This document shows, in pieces, positions 1 through 8,114 of a DNA stretch of 58,537 nt. Below the pieces are notes generated by a model that was not told the DNA's origin, did no database searches, and saw only the letters and a program-made list of their open reading frames with translations. The translations under genes were made by a program, and so were the position numbers. Numbering within the stretch: position 1 is the stretch's first letter; each line of letters starts with the position of its first letter. The stretch lies in NCBI GenBank assembly GCA_036506495.1, contig DASXRQ010000226.1:1-58537 (forward strand), in the 5' to 3' direction. The DNA is from DASXRC01 sp036506495. Lineage in GTDB: Bacteria > Actinomycetota > Actinomycetes > Mycobacteriales > Micromonosporaceae.

Positions 1-741
1 CCGCCGGATCCGCCCGGCGTACCGCGACTCGAGGGCATTGTTGTGCTCGTCCCCACCGGGGACGTTCGCGGAGAGGTACACCGGAGCGACCTCTCCCGCC
101 TCGTGGAACCGTCGTACGACCTCGGCGGTCAGCATCTGCGCAAGCAGCGCAGCCGTGACCGACGAGACCGCGCAAACCGCGCCGCCGCCGTCGAGCGGCA
201 GCAGTGCGTCGCCGTACGGCGCGCCGTTGTCCAGCACGACGTCGGCGAAGTCGGCGAGCCGGCGGCCGGATGGATGCCGTGGTACGGCCCGGGCCGTGTG
301 CTCTACCGAGGTGACCGCGATCAGGCGGTGACCCCGCTCGGTGACAAGCTTCGCGAGCTCCACGACGGAACCGTTGATGCCGGAGTGCGAGGCCACCACA
401 AACACATCCCGCGGCCGCGGCGCCGCGAGCGTGTAGATCAGATGCGCGACGCCGGGGTCGCGCTCGAGCAAGGGATCGTCGAGGATCGTGGGGTCGGCGT
501 CGCCGAACAGGACGATGTCGCGCAGCGAGAGCCTGTGGGTCGGGACCAGACCGCCGGCCCGGCCGACGAGCTCCATCGCGAACGCCTCGGAATGGCCCGC
601 CCCGAATGCCTGCAGCACGCCGTCGTCCCGAAGCGACGAGGCGACGATCTCGGCGGCGGCCGCCACGCCGTCCCGCGCGGTGTCGAGAACCTTGTCGATC
701 ACCGGGCGCACCGCGTCGGCGTACGCCCGCATCCCGATCAC
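1..741 (-). CDS. SIS-domain phosphosugar-binding protein (3' end outside window)
   Basis: Sugar isomerase (SIS) fold protein of the UPF0309-like type that binds phosphorylated amino sugars. 247 codons are open to the window edge; relatives are about 250 residues, so only the last few codons are missing. Visible SIS motifs are GAGHSEAFAMELVGRAGG near residue 45 and VVASHSGINGS near residue 110, the two Ser-containing phosphate-binding loops. The GTG start overlaps the stop of the upstream RpiR-type gene (GTGA), implying translational coupling; an ATG three codons later is an alternative. With the regulator and the divergent sugar kinase it forms a small amino-sugar locus. Whether it is an isomerase, etherase or sensor is not resolved. 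Confidence 0.8.
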   Translation of the reverse strand, partial: MIGMRAYADAVRPVIDKVLDTARDGVAAAAEIVASSLRDDGVLQAFGAGHSEAFAMELVGRAGGLVPTHRLSLRDIVLFGDADPTILDDPLLERDPGVAHLIYTLAAPRPRDVFVVASHSGINGSVVELAKLVTERGHRLIAVTSVEHTARAVPRHPSGRRLADFADVVLDNGAPYGDALLPLDGGGAVCAVSSVTAALLAQMLTAEVVRRFHEAGEVAPVYLSANVPGGDEHNNALESRYAGRIRR

Positions 742-1721
742 GCCCGCACCTCCTTCGCCGCCTTGTGGCCGTCGACGGCGCGGGCCGTGCGTTGGAACGC
801 CGCGTGCGCGCGATCGTGCGTGCGCTGCGCGACCGCGATGTAGAGCAGGTCCAGCACTACCAGCTGCGGATGCCGGGCGGACAGCGCGTCCGGCCGGAAG
901 GTCGTCGCCTGCGTGGCGGTGAGCAGCGTGATGTCGGCGAGCTCGGCGAGCGGCGAACGCGGGAAGCTCGTCAACGCGACCGTGGTGGCGCCGTGGCTGC
1001 CTGCCTCGGCGATCATCTCGATCGTCTCCCGGGTCTGCCCGCTGTGCGAGATGCCGAGGGCCACGTCGCCGGCCCGCAGCAGTGCGGCGCTCGCCAGTCC
1101 ATTGTGGAGATCGGTCCACGCCCACGCGGGTACGCCGATGCGGTGCAGGCTGAACTGCATCTCCTCGCCGACCAACGCGCTCCCGCTCGCACCGTAGATA
1201 TCCACCCGGGTGGCCCGGGTGATCGCCTCGGCCGCCTGCTCGACCTCGGTCAGGTCGAGCAGCGTAGCCGTGTCATGCATCGAGCGGGTATCGGCCGCCA
1301 TGATCTGGCCGAGCACCCGGTCCAGTGGATCGGTCGGCTGGATCTCGCGGCCGATGTCGACGGTCCAGCCCGCCGTGCGGGCCGCGGCGCCGGTCTCGCC
1401 CGCGATGCCCAGCCGAAGGTCGGCGTAACCCTCGAACCCGAGCGCGCGGCAGAACCGGGTCACCGTCGCCGGCGAGGTGCCGCTACGCTCGGCCAGTTCC
1501 ACGATCGTCGCGCGGGCGGCCGCGACCGGATCCGCGAGCACCTGCTCCGCCACGCGTGCGAGCGCCCCGGTGAACTCGGGCAGGCGGGCCCGCACGCGGG
1601 CCAGTACCCCGTCCGACGGTGGCGGAACCGATCCACCCGTCTCGGCCGGCCTCCGAGGGCCCAACGAGGGCTCGACGACGGCGGCACCGGTGCCGCCCGT
1701 CTCCACCTCGAAGTCCGTCAT
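738..1721 (-). CDS. MurR/RpiR family transcriptional regulator
   Basis: 327-residue repressor/activator with the family's two-part layout: an N-terminal RpiR helix-turn-helix (about residues 40-115, containing ELAERSGTSPATVTRFCRALGF) and a C-terminal SIS effector domain (about 150-300, with IYGASGSALVGEEMQ and ALGISHSGQTRETIEM). Members sense phosphosugars such as GlcNAc-6-P or MurNAc-6-P and control adjacent catabolic genes. It is divergent from a BadF-type kinase and coupled to a SIS-domain gene. An AAAGGTGG stretch about 9 nt upstream supports the chosen ATG. The intergenic region carries two candidate dyad operators. Sugar identity is inferred from neighbours only. Confidence 0.9.
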   Translation of the reverse strand: MTDFEVETGGTGAAVVEPSLGPRRPAETGGSVPPPSDGVLARVRARLPEFTGALARVAEQVLADPVAAARATIVELAERSGTSPATVTRFCRALGFEGYADLRLGIAGETGAAARTAGWTVDIGREIQPTDPLDRVLGQIMAADTRSMHDTATLLDLTEVEQAAEAITRATRVDIYGASGSALVGEEMQFSLHRIGVPAWAWTDLHNGLASAALLRAGDVALGISHSGQTRETIEMIAEAGSHGATTVALTSFPRSPLAELADITLLTATQATTFRPDALSARHPQLVVLDLLYIAVAQRTHDRAHAAFQRTARAVDGHKAAKEVRA

Positions 1722-1762
1722 TCGAAGGCCACCTTTTCGGGAAGGAGTGTTAACTGTTTGTG

Positions 1763-1820
1763 GTAAAAGTTCTTACTGCGGGGCCCGCCTTGTCAAGAGG
1801 ATGGGAGAAGTTTTCAAACT
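1763..1820. promoter_or_regulatory. Candidate dyad operators between the RpiR-type regulator and the kinase gene
   Basis: This AT-rich patch in an otherwise GC-rich region contains two palindromes: GTAAAAGTTCTTAC (1763-1776, imperfect, outer arms GTAA/TTAC) and AGTTTTCAAACT (1809-1820, perfect 5-bp arms). RpiR-family operators are typically AT-rich dyads of the TGAAA-n-TTTCA type, so these are reasonable sites for the divergent regulator. No binding evidence exists in the sequence itself. Confidence 0.45.
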
Positions 1821-1928
1821 GTTACCTCCCGGCGGCGACGACACCTTGCCAGGGGTTGCTCGGCGTACCGCTGCCGACCAGCATGGTTGCCACCTTCCCC
1901 ACACCTCGCCCGGGCGGTTCGCAGCTAC

Positions 1929-2915
1929 ATGTCTGATCTGTGCATGATCGGGATGGATGTCGGCGGCACGTCGACCCGGGCCCTGATCGCCACCCTCGAC
2001 GGGTCGTGCCTTGGCGTCGGACGCGCCGCGGGCGGCAACCCGACCTCGCACGGTGGCGCGCGGGCGGGCGAGCAGATCGCGATCGCACTGCGCGGCGCGC
2101 TCGCCGCGGTGGATCCGACTCGGGTACGTGCCGGCGTCATCGGACTCGCCGGCGCCGGGCGGCTGCTGGCCGACCCGGCGAGCCGCGCGGCCGTTGACGC
2201 CGCGTGGCGCGACGCGGGGTTGGCCTGCCCCTACGAGGTCGTGGGCGACGCGCTGGTGGCGTTCGCCGCAGGCACGGCCGCCGCCGCCGGCACCGTGCTG
2301 ATCGCCGGCACCGGCGCGATCGCGGCGTCCGTGCGCGGGCACCGGCTCGACCGGATCGCCGACGGGCACGGCTGGCTGCTCGGCGACGCGGGTTCGGGTT
2401 TCTGGATCGGCCGCGAGGCTGTGCGGCATGCCCTCGCCACACTCGACGCCGCGCGGTCACCGGACGTACTCACCCGGGCGGTGATTCGGTTCCTGCTGGA
2501 CACCGCGGCGGTCGCGGACCGGCCGCGGGACACCGTCGACGCCCTCGTGCAGCGGGCCACCGCCGGCCCACCGGTCGAACTCGCGGCGCTCGCGCCCCTG
2601 GTCATTTCGGGGTACGCCGAGCGCGAGCCGGCCGCCGTCGGCATCCTCGACCGGGCGGCCAGCCACTTGGTGCACACGGTCGGGGTGGTCCGCGCTCCGG
2701 GCGCGGACTCTCCGATCGTCCTCGCCGGGGGACTGCTGACGGTGGGGACGCCGTTGGCCACCGCGGTCTCCGCCGAGCTTGCCGCCCGGTGGCCGGCGGC
2801 GTCGCGTTCGGTCGCCAAGGACGGCGCCGCGGCCGCCGCATGGCTCGCCGCGTGTACCCTCTCCGACGTCGACGCCGCGGCCGCCGCGGACCTGCACCGC
2901 GCTCTGTTGCCCTGA
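1929..2915 (+). CDS. BadF/BadG/BcrA/BcrD-type sugar kinase (N-acetylglucosamine kinase-like)
   Basis: 328-residue ASKHA-fold kinase expected to phosphorylate an amino sugar with ATP. The phosphate-1 loop GMDVGGTSTRAL lies at the N-terminus, the phosphate-2/adenosine region has LIAGTGAIAA, and DGHGWLLGDAGSGFWIGREA is the diagnostic signature of bacterial and human-type GlcNAc kinases. I placed the start at ATG 1929 because it sits just before the phosphate loop; a longer ORF exists but adds 14 unconserved residues. Divergence from the RpiR regulator suggests GlcNAc/MurNAc recycling; glucosamine is another possible substrate. A paired-palindrome repeat follows the stop. Confidence 0.85.
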   Translation: MSDLCMIGMDVGGTSTRALIATLDGSCLGVGRAAGGNPTSHGGARAGEQIAIALRGALAAVDPTRVRAGVIGLAGAGRLLADPASRAAVDAAWRDAGLACPYEVVGDALVAFAAGTAAAAGTVLIAGTGAIAASVRGHRLDRIADGHGWLLGDAGSGFWIGREAVRHALATLDAARSPDVLTRAVIRFLLDTAAVADRPRDTVDALVQRATAGPPVELAALAPLVISGYAEREPAAVGILDRAASHLVHTVGVVRAPGADSPIVLAGGLLTVGTPLATAVSAELAARWPAASRSVAKDGAAAAAWLAACTLSDVDAAAAADLHRALLP

Positions 2916-2947
2916 CCCCCGCTTGCGGCCCGCCGTGCCTCCCCCTT

Positions 2948-3008
2948 CCCAACTTCGTCGAAGTTGGGGTATTCGGCGGGCGCGAAACGCCAACTTCGAC
3001 GAAGTTGT
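2948..3008. repeat. Paired-palindrome element, family A copy 1
   Basis: Two inversely related palindromes about 22 bp apart. The left is CCCAACTTCG-T-CGAAGTTGGG (10-bp perfect arms around one T); the right is CAACTTCG-A-CGAAGTTG. The right unit is the reverse complement of the left. It lies between convergent genes, so it could act as a bidirectional terminator. Related copies lie at 4032-4093 and 28601-28660, with a diverged family at 49854 and 55158. Confidence 0.85.
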
Positions 3009-3029
3009 GGAGCGGACATCGAGATGGCG

Positions 3030-3929
3030 TCAGGCTCGCCAGCCGCCCTCTCGCAGTGCGTCGGTCACTTCACGAAGGATGCCCGGAAAATCGTGGTTGA
3101 GGCGCCGACTAGTCACGTGCAGGACCTTCCACCCGGCACCGATCAGCTGGTTGAGGCGCTTCCGGTCGAGATGGAACTGATCGTCCTCCCGGTGCCAGGT
3201 TCCGTCGTACTCGACGCCCACCCGGTACGCCGGCCACGCGATGTCCGGATGCACCACTCGACCGTTCCGCAGGCGGACCGGGTGCTGCGTCACGGGACGG
3301 GGCAGGCCGGCAAGCACAAACCGAACGCGCAAGGTCGACTCGGGACGGGACTGCGCCCCGCCATCGGCGAGATCGAACGCCCTCGCCGCCCGGCGTACGC
3401 CACGCAGGCCGCGTCGCTCGGTGATCAGACCGGTGAGCTGACCCGGGTTGACCAGCCGTGCGGCGAGGAGTCCGTCGACGACGGCGACCGCGGCGATGAC
3501 GTCGAGCCATTGTGCGATATCCCAGGCGGTGCGCGGCGGTGAGGTCCGCACGAGGCCGCCAGCCGCGACGGTCTCGGTGGCCGAAAGGTCGGTGGCATGA
3601 AACCGAACGCGTTGCTGTCGGTACTTCGACGCCTTCGCCGGGCGGATGACGTGCACGTCATGTCCGAACTCGGCCGCGTGCTCGACGCCGTCGATGAATG
3701 CCGCGGACGGGCCCGCGATCACCGAGTCTGGCGGGAGAGTCAGCCAGGCAGCCCGACAGGCAAGCTCATGGTCGAGTTCGAGGCGCGCATCGGCGTACAC
3801 GTCGCGCCTGATGCGGCGCCAAGCACCCGTGCGCAACTGATCGGCAGTGAGCAGTCCAGAATGGATCGCGTCCGATCCCCGGAATACCTGCCATTCGAGG
3901 TCTCTAGGTCGTCGTGAGTACGGCGGCAT
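3030..3929 (-). CDS. DUF559-type endonuclease-fold protein (AbiEi-like N-terminus)
   Basis: 299-residue protein common in actinomycete genomes. The C-terminal third resembles the Vsr/restriction-endonuclease fold of DUF559: HPDIAWPAYRVGVEYDGTWH followed by DRKRLNQLIGAGWKVLHVTS, providing D and E/D residues at metal-ligand positions. The N-terminal part (DAIHSGLLTADQLRTGAWRRIRRDVYA) resembles the winged-helix domain of AbiEi-like proteins. The ATG chosen opens the conserved MPPYSRRPRDLEWQVF segment; the longer ORF upstream merely reads through a palindromic repeat. No toxin partner is adjacent. Cellular role is unknown. Confidence 0.75.
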   Translation of the reverse strand: MPPYSRRPRDLEWQVFRGSDAIHSGLLTADQLRTGAWRRIRRDVYADARLELDHELACRAAWLTLPPDSVIAGPSAAFIDGVEHAAEFGHDVHVIRPAKASKYRQQRVRFHATDLSATETVAAGGLVRTSPPRTAWDIAQWLDVIAAVAVVDGLLAARLVNPGQLTGLITERRGLRGVRRAARAFDLADGGAQSRPESTLRVRFVLAGLPRPVTQHPVRLRNGRVVHPDIAWPAYRVGVEYDGTWHREDDQFHLDRKRLNQLIGAGWKVLHVTSRRLNHDFPGILREVTDALREGGWRA

Positions 3930-4031
3930 GCCGACGAGCCTGCAGAAAGCGCCCGGCCGGCGAAAGCCCTGTGTGTGGCCCTGTGGACAACGCATGCAGT
4001 CGACCCCACCGCCAGCGCCGTGGCTCGCCCC

Positions 4032-4093
4032 GCAACTTCGTCGAAGTTGGCGTATTCGGCGGCCACAACACACCGACTTCGACGAAGTCGGTG
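4032..4093. repeat. Paired-palindrome element, family A copy 2
   Basis: Left unit GCAACTTCG-T-CGAAGTTGGC, right unit CACCGACTTCG-A-CGAAGTCGGTG (4071-4093), a perfect 11-bp-armed palindrome. Relative to copy 1 the right unit has changed A to G on one arm and T to C on the other, preserving pairing. The spacer shares the word GTATTCGGCGG with copy 1. It lies upstream of the DUF559 gene and downstream of the aminotransferase gene. Confidence 0.85.
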
Positions 4094-4124
4094 AGGCACC
4101 TCGCCCGCGGCGTCACCGTCGCGG

Positions 4125-5414
4125 TCATCGCGAGGCTTCCCCGATCGCACCCTCCAGAATGGCCAGACCCTCGGCCGCCTCCGCCTCCGTCAACGTGAGC
4201 GGCGGTCCCATCCGGATCACGTTGCCGTACAGGCCGCCCTTGCCGACGAGCAGCCCGCCCGCCTTGCACGCCTCGAGCACCCGCGCCGCGGCCGCCGGGT
4301 CCGGCTCGACGGTATGCGGGCGGACGAGCTCGAACGCGACCATGAGGCCCTTGCCGCGTACGTCCGCCACCATCGGCCAACGCTGCGCGGCGGCGGCCAG
4401 CCCGCGGTGGAGGATCGCACCGACCCGCGCGGCGTTGCCCTGCACGCCATGGTCGAGCACGTAGTCGAGAACGGCCGCGCCGGCCGCCGTCGCGATCGGG
4501 TTGCCGCCGAACGTGTTGAAGGAGATCGCGCTCAGGCAGTCCATCACATCGGCCCGAGCGATGACGCCGCCGAGCGCGAACCCGTTGCCGATCCCCTTGG
4601 CGAACGTGACGATGTCCGGCGTGGCGCCGTGCGCCTGCCAGCCCCAGAAGTGGTCGCCGGTGCGGCCCCAGCCGGTCTGCACCTCGTCCGAGACCCACAG
4701 GATGCCGTGCTCGTCCAGCACCTGGTTGACCGCGCCGAAGAAGCCATTCGGCGGGTGCACGAAGCCGCCAACTCCCTGGATCGGCTCCGCGATCAGGCAG
4801 GCGACATCCCCGGCGGTCTGCGTCGCGAGCACCTCACGCAGGTCCACCACGGCGCGGGCGATGTACTCCGCGTCCGACAGCCCCGCGAACACACCCCGGA
4901 GCCGGTCCCCGGAGTGCAGGTAGCTGACGTTCACCGGGGTCAGGCTGGACGCCGACCAGCCGCGGTTGCCGGTGATACCCATCGCCGCGAACGTCCGGCC
5001 GTGATAGCTGTTGCGCACCGCGAGGATCTGGTTGCTGCGCCGGTACTGCGTCGCGAGCAACAGGGCGGTCTCGTTCGCCTCGGTGCCGGAGTTCGCGAGG
5101 AACACCTTGGCGTCCGGGATCCCCGACACCCGGGCGATCTTCTCGGCCAGGACGACCTGGTTGCGGATGAGGTACAGCGTCGACGTGTGCGCCACGCCGG
5201 TGGCGAGCTGCCGCTCGACTGCCTCGCGTATCTCGGCGACGTCGTAGCCGATCATCGTGGTCAGCACCCCGCCGAAGAAGTCGAGATACGTGCGCCCAGC
5301 CGCGTCGGTGACCCGCGCGCCCTTGCCCGACACGATCTCGATCGGCTCGGCGTACAGCGGATTGATCCAGGAGGGCAGCACGGCCCGGTGCCGGGCCAAC
5401 AGGTCGTCGGTCAT
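4125..5414 (-). CDS. Class III pyridoxal-phosphate aminotransferase
   Basis: 429-residue fold-type I aminotransferase of the AGXT2/omega-transaminase group. NSGTEANE (phosphate-binding), WVSDEVQTGWGRTG (Asp contacting the PLP ring nitrogen) and the Schiff-base lysine in DIVTFAKGIGNG are all present, as is the FNTFGGNP motif. It would transfer amino groups between an omega- or beta-amino acid and pyruvate or glyoxylate. The next upstream gene is a PucR regulator, a family often tied to purine, pyrimidine or amine catabolism, so beta-alanine or aminoisobutyrate are plausible substrates (inference). ATG at MTDDLLARH is preferred over an upstream in-frame ATG because conservation begins there. 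Confidence 0.88.
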   Translation of the reverse strand: MTDDLLARHRAVLPSWINPLYAEPIEIVSGKGARVTDAAGRTYLDFFGGVLTTMIGYDVAEIREAVERQLATGVAHTSTLYLIRNQVVLAEKIARVSGIPDAKVFLANSGTEANETALLLATQYRRSNQILAVRNSYHGRTFAAMGITGNRGWSASSLTPVNVSYLHSGDRLRGVFAGLSDAEYIARAVVDLREVLATQTAGDVACLIAEPIQGVGGFVHPPNGFFGAVNQVLDEHGILWVSDEVQTGWGRTGDHFWGWQAHGATPDIVTFAKGIGNGFALGGVIARADVMDCLSAISFNTFGGNPIATAAGAAVLDYVLDHGVQGNAARVGAILHRGLAAAAQRWPMVADVRGKGLMVAFELVRPHTVEPDPAAAARVLEACKAGGLLVGKGGLYGNVIRMGPPLTLTEAEAAEGLAILEGAIGEASR

Positions 5415-5493
5415 ACGCCGCACGTTTCCACCCCACGACCCGGCTGGCAACGGCCACCGTGACAGGCCGAGGGCGGCGGGACCTTACACACCG

Positions 5494-7206
5494 TCAGGCG
5501 TCGCGGATCGCGTCCAGCGCGAGCAGCGCGACGTGGAGCGAAACGCAGGCGTCGACCGAGTCGAGGTCGACGTCGAGCACCCGGCCGATGCGGGACAGCC
5601 GCTCGTAGAACGCCGGCCGGGACAGGTGGGCCGCGGAGGCCGCCGCCGATTTGTTGCGGCCATTCTCGAGGTACGCCCGCAGTGTGCCCAGCAGCTGTTC
5701 ACGTGGGTGCTTGGCGTCGTACGCGAGCAGCGCCCCGAGCTCCCGCTCGACGAACGTCTGGACACGCGGCTCGTCCCGCAGCAAGTGCAGGAGCCCGGCC
5801 AGCCCGACGTGCGGGAGCCGGAACACCGCCACGTCGCGGCGGTCGTGGCGGGCCGCCTCGGCGACCTGGCGCGCCTCGACCAGCGATCGACGCGCCTCGC
5901 GCAGGGTGTCCACGCCGGAGCCGGCGGCCACGATCACCGCACCGGGGCCGGGGCGGCCGTTGGCGGCGGCCCGCTCGTCCAGGCGTACGCGTCGAAGGGC
6001 CGTCGCGAACGCGGACAGGGCGCCCTCCTCGTCCGCCTCCCCGCGCAGCGCGAACAGCGCGCCCACCGACTGCTCGTCGAGCGCGCTGGCCAGCCCGGTC
6101 ACCGTGGCTTCGCGCAGCGCCTGGCTGACCGCCTCGGCGAGGTCGCGCAGGTGTTCCGCGTCGGGCTCGTCCTGCCGGTGCCGCACGACGACGCCGACCA
6201 GGTGCCGGCGATCCAGCGGTACGCCCAACGCCCGCGCCCGCAGGGCCACCTCGTCGACGGGGCGGGTGTGGTCGAGCAGCGCGGTCAGGAGCGTGCGGTG
6301 GATCTGCCGCTCGAGACCCTCGGCGTCCCGTCTGATCAGCCGGCCGAGGGCCAGCGTCGACGCGGCACGCTCCAACAGGATCGTCAGTCGGGTCGGCGGC
6401 GCGGGCTGGGCGGATCCGGGCGCCTCCCCGCCCGGCGGCCAGCGCAGCAGCAGTCGACCCCAGTCCTGGCCACGGGCACCGACGGTCGTGACCAGCCAGC
6501 CGGCGTCGGCGTCGTACGCCGTCCGGCCCGTGTGCGGCCTGGCGTCTGTTTGCGTCCGCCGTCCCCCAACCCCCGACCGCGGATCCGGTTCGATCCGGCG
6601 AGAGTGCTGCTCCCACCCGTCCAGGAGGATTTCGGCGCTGTCGCCGGCCGGGTCGTACGCGAGCACCTGCCGCGATAGGTTCTCCAGGATCACGGGGCAG
6701 CCGGCCAGTTCGGCCACCTGCTGGACGACCTCGGCCGGCTCCGCACCCTCGACGGACAGCTCGGTGAACCGCTGGTGGATCTCCTCGGTGGCCCGGAGCT
6801 CGGTGAGCTGGGCGTCGACGATCAGGGCGTGGACCGCCTCGGTGATCCGGACGAACGGGGTGGGCCGCCGCAGCTCCACGAGGGGCAGCCCCCGCCGCTG
6901 CGCGGCCGCCACCATGACCCGGGGCACGCTGCCGGCGTACCGGCGGCCGAGCTCGACGACGACGCCGGAGACGCCGACGTCGGCGAGGTCGTTGATGAAC
7001 GCCCGGAGGCCGGCGTCGTCGGCGGGCAGTCCGATGCCGGTGGTCAGCACGAGCTCGCCGCCGCGCAGCAGCGAGGCGATGTCCGGGACCTCGGCGACGT
7101 GTACCCAGCGGACCGGGCGGTCCAGCCCGACCTCGCCGGCCACGACCCGCGGCGCGCCGTGGCGCACCGAGTCCAGGGCGAGCACCTCGCGGACGGTCGG
7201 GAACAC
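5494..7206 (-). CDS. PucR family transcriptional regulator
   Basis: 570-residue regulator with the PucR N-terminal ligand-binding domain (FPTVREVLALDSVRHGAP, LVLTTGIGLP), a central GGDEF-like region, and the C-terminal PucR helix-turn-helix (LENGRNKSAAASAAHLSRP, YERLSRIGRVLDVDL). The start is a GTG preceded by TACCGT with an 8-nt gap and no Shine-Dalgarno, consistent with a leaderless mRNA; the longer open frame upstream overlaps the SpoU gene and is spurious. Just upstream lies a 21-bp tandem repeat that may bind the protein. It probably controls the downstream aminotransferase. Confidence 0.88.
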   Translation of the reverse strand: MFPTVREVLALDSVRHGAPRVVAGEVGLDRPVRWVHVAEVPDIASLLRGGELVLTTGIGLPADDAGLRAFINDLADVGVSGVVVELGRRYAGSVPRVMVAAAQRRGLPLVELRRPTPFVRITEAVHALIVDAQLTELRATEEIHQRFTELSVEGAEPAEVVQQVAELAGCPVILENLSRQVLAYDPAGDSAEILLDGWEQHSRRIEPDPRSGVGGRRTQTDARPHTGRTAYDADAGWLVTTVGARGQDWGRLLLRWPPGGEAPGSAQPAPPTRLTILLERAASTLALGRLIRRDAEGLERQIHRTLLTALLDHTRPVDEVALRARALGVPLDRRHLVGVVVRHRQDEPDAEHLRDLAEAVSQALREATVTGLASALDEQSVGALFALRGEADEEGALSAFATALRRVRLDERAAANGRPGPGAVIVAAGSGVDTLREARRSLVEARQVAEAARHDRRDVAVFRLPHVGLAGLLHLLRDEPRVQTFVERELGALLAYDAKHPREQLLGTLRAYLENGRNKSAAASAAHLSRPAFYERLSRIGRVLDVDLDSVDACVSLHVALLALDAIRDA

Positions 7207-7229
7207 GGCGTAACGGTAGCGCCCCCGCC

Positions 7230-7282
7230 CGCGCCGATCATGGCCCGCACCGCGCCGATCATGGCCCGCACCGCGCCGATCA
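7230..7282. repeat. 21-bp tandem repeat upstream of the PucR gene
   Basis: Two identical 21-bp units (7230-7250, 7251-7271) plus an 11-bp partial third. Each contains CGCCGATCATGGCC with a central GATC. The repeat lies between the SpoU stop and the PucR start. The period equals two helical turns, so a dimeric regulator could bind each unit on the same DNA face. Confidence 0.8.
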
Positions 7283-8077
7283 ATCCGGGCGGCCGAGCTC
7301 CCAGAACGCCACCGCGGCGGCGGCCGCCACGTTGAGCGAGTCGACACCGCGACGCATCGGAATGCGGACCCGCTGGTCGCTCGCCTGGAGCGCGGAGCGG
7401 GACAGGCCAGAGCCTTCGGCGCCCAGGAGCACCGCGGGCCGGGCCCGGGCGGACCGGTCGAGCCGCTGGATCGGCACCGCATCCGCGGCCGGGGTCAGCG
7501 CCAGCAGGGTGAAACCGGCGTGGCGCACCGCGGCGAGGGCGGCCGGCCATGGCTCCAGCGTTGCGTACGGCACGGCGAACACCTCGCCCATGCTGACCCG
7601 GACGCTGCGCCGGTACAGCGGGTCGGCGCACGACGGGGACAGGAGCACGGCGTCCATACCGAGCGCGGCCGCGCCACGGAATACCGCCCCGAGGTTGGTG
7701 TGGTTGTTGACATCCTCGAGGATCGCCACTCGGCGGGCGGCCGCGAGCACGTCCGCGGCGGCGGGCAGCGAGCGCCGGCGGAACGAGGCGAGGACGCCGC
7801 GGTGCACGTGGAAGCCGGTCGCCCGCTCGAGCACGTCCTGGCTGGCCAAGTACATCGGCGCGCCCGTCCCGGCGAGGTCCGCGAGCTGATCCACCCGCTT
7901 CTCGTCGAGCAGGAAGGAACGCGGCGGGTACCCGGCGCGCAACGCCCGGCGCAGCACCAGCTCGCCCTCGGCGATGAACAGCCCGTGCGGCGGTTCCCAT
8001 CGCGTCCGTAGCTCGACGTCCGTCAGCGCCCGGTAGTCGGCGATCCGCTCGTCGTCCGGGTCGGTTATCGGCTCCAC
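7280..8077 (-). CDS. TrmH/SpoU family RNA 2'-O-ribose methyltransferase
   Basis: 265-residue SPOUT methylase that would use S-adenosylmethionine to methylate a ribose in tRNA or rRNA. All three SpoU motifs are visible: EDVNNHTNLGAVFRGAAALG (motif 1, catalytic Arg), VLLGAEGSGLS (motif 2) and IPMRRGVDSLNVAAAAAVAF (motif 3). A substrate-binding N-terminal domain with GLFIAEGELVLRRAL precedes it. GTG 8077 is chosen: CATGCT lies 6 nt upstream, a leaderless -10 arrangement, and the upstream part of the open frame is low-complexity Arg/Pro. Target nucleotide cannot be told. Confidence 0.88.
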   Translation of the reverse strand: MEPITDPDDERIADYRALTDVELRTRWEPPHGLFIAEGELVLRRALRAGYPPRSFLLDEKRVDQLADLAGTGAPMYLASQDVLERATGFHVHRGVLASFRRRSLPAAADVLAAARRVAILEDVNNHTNLGAVFRGAAALGMDAVLLSPSCADPLYRRSVRVSMGEVFAVPYATLEPWPAALAAVRHAGFTLLALTPAADAVPIQRLDRSARARPAVLLGAEGSGLSRSALQASDQRVRIPMRRGVDSLNVAAAAAVAFWELGRPD

Positions 8078-8114
8078 CGCGCCAGCATGCCGCGTCGGCG
8101 GCGGTCGCGGTCGA

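Noticed and set aside
3930..4073. 48-residue N-terminal extension of the DUF559 protein
   Set aside because: The extension translates the palindromic repeat region; conserved sequence begins at MPPYSRRP.
4074..4698. Gly/Arg-rich minus-strand ORF opposite and beside the aminotransferase
   Set aside because: Overlaps the aminotransferase in another frame and has low-complexity Arg/Gly composition.
7207..7482. PucR extension into the SpoU gene
   Set aside because: It reads the 21-bp tandem repeat as RRGAGHD repeats and overlaps the SpoU coding region; it is not conserved-looking.
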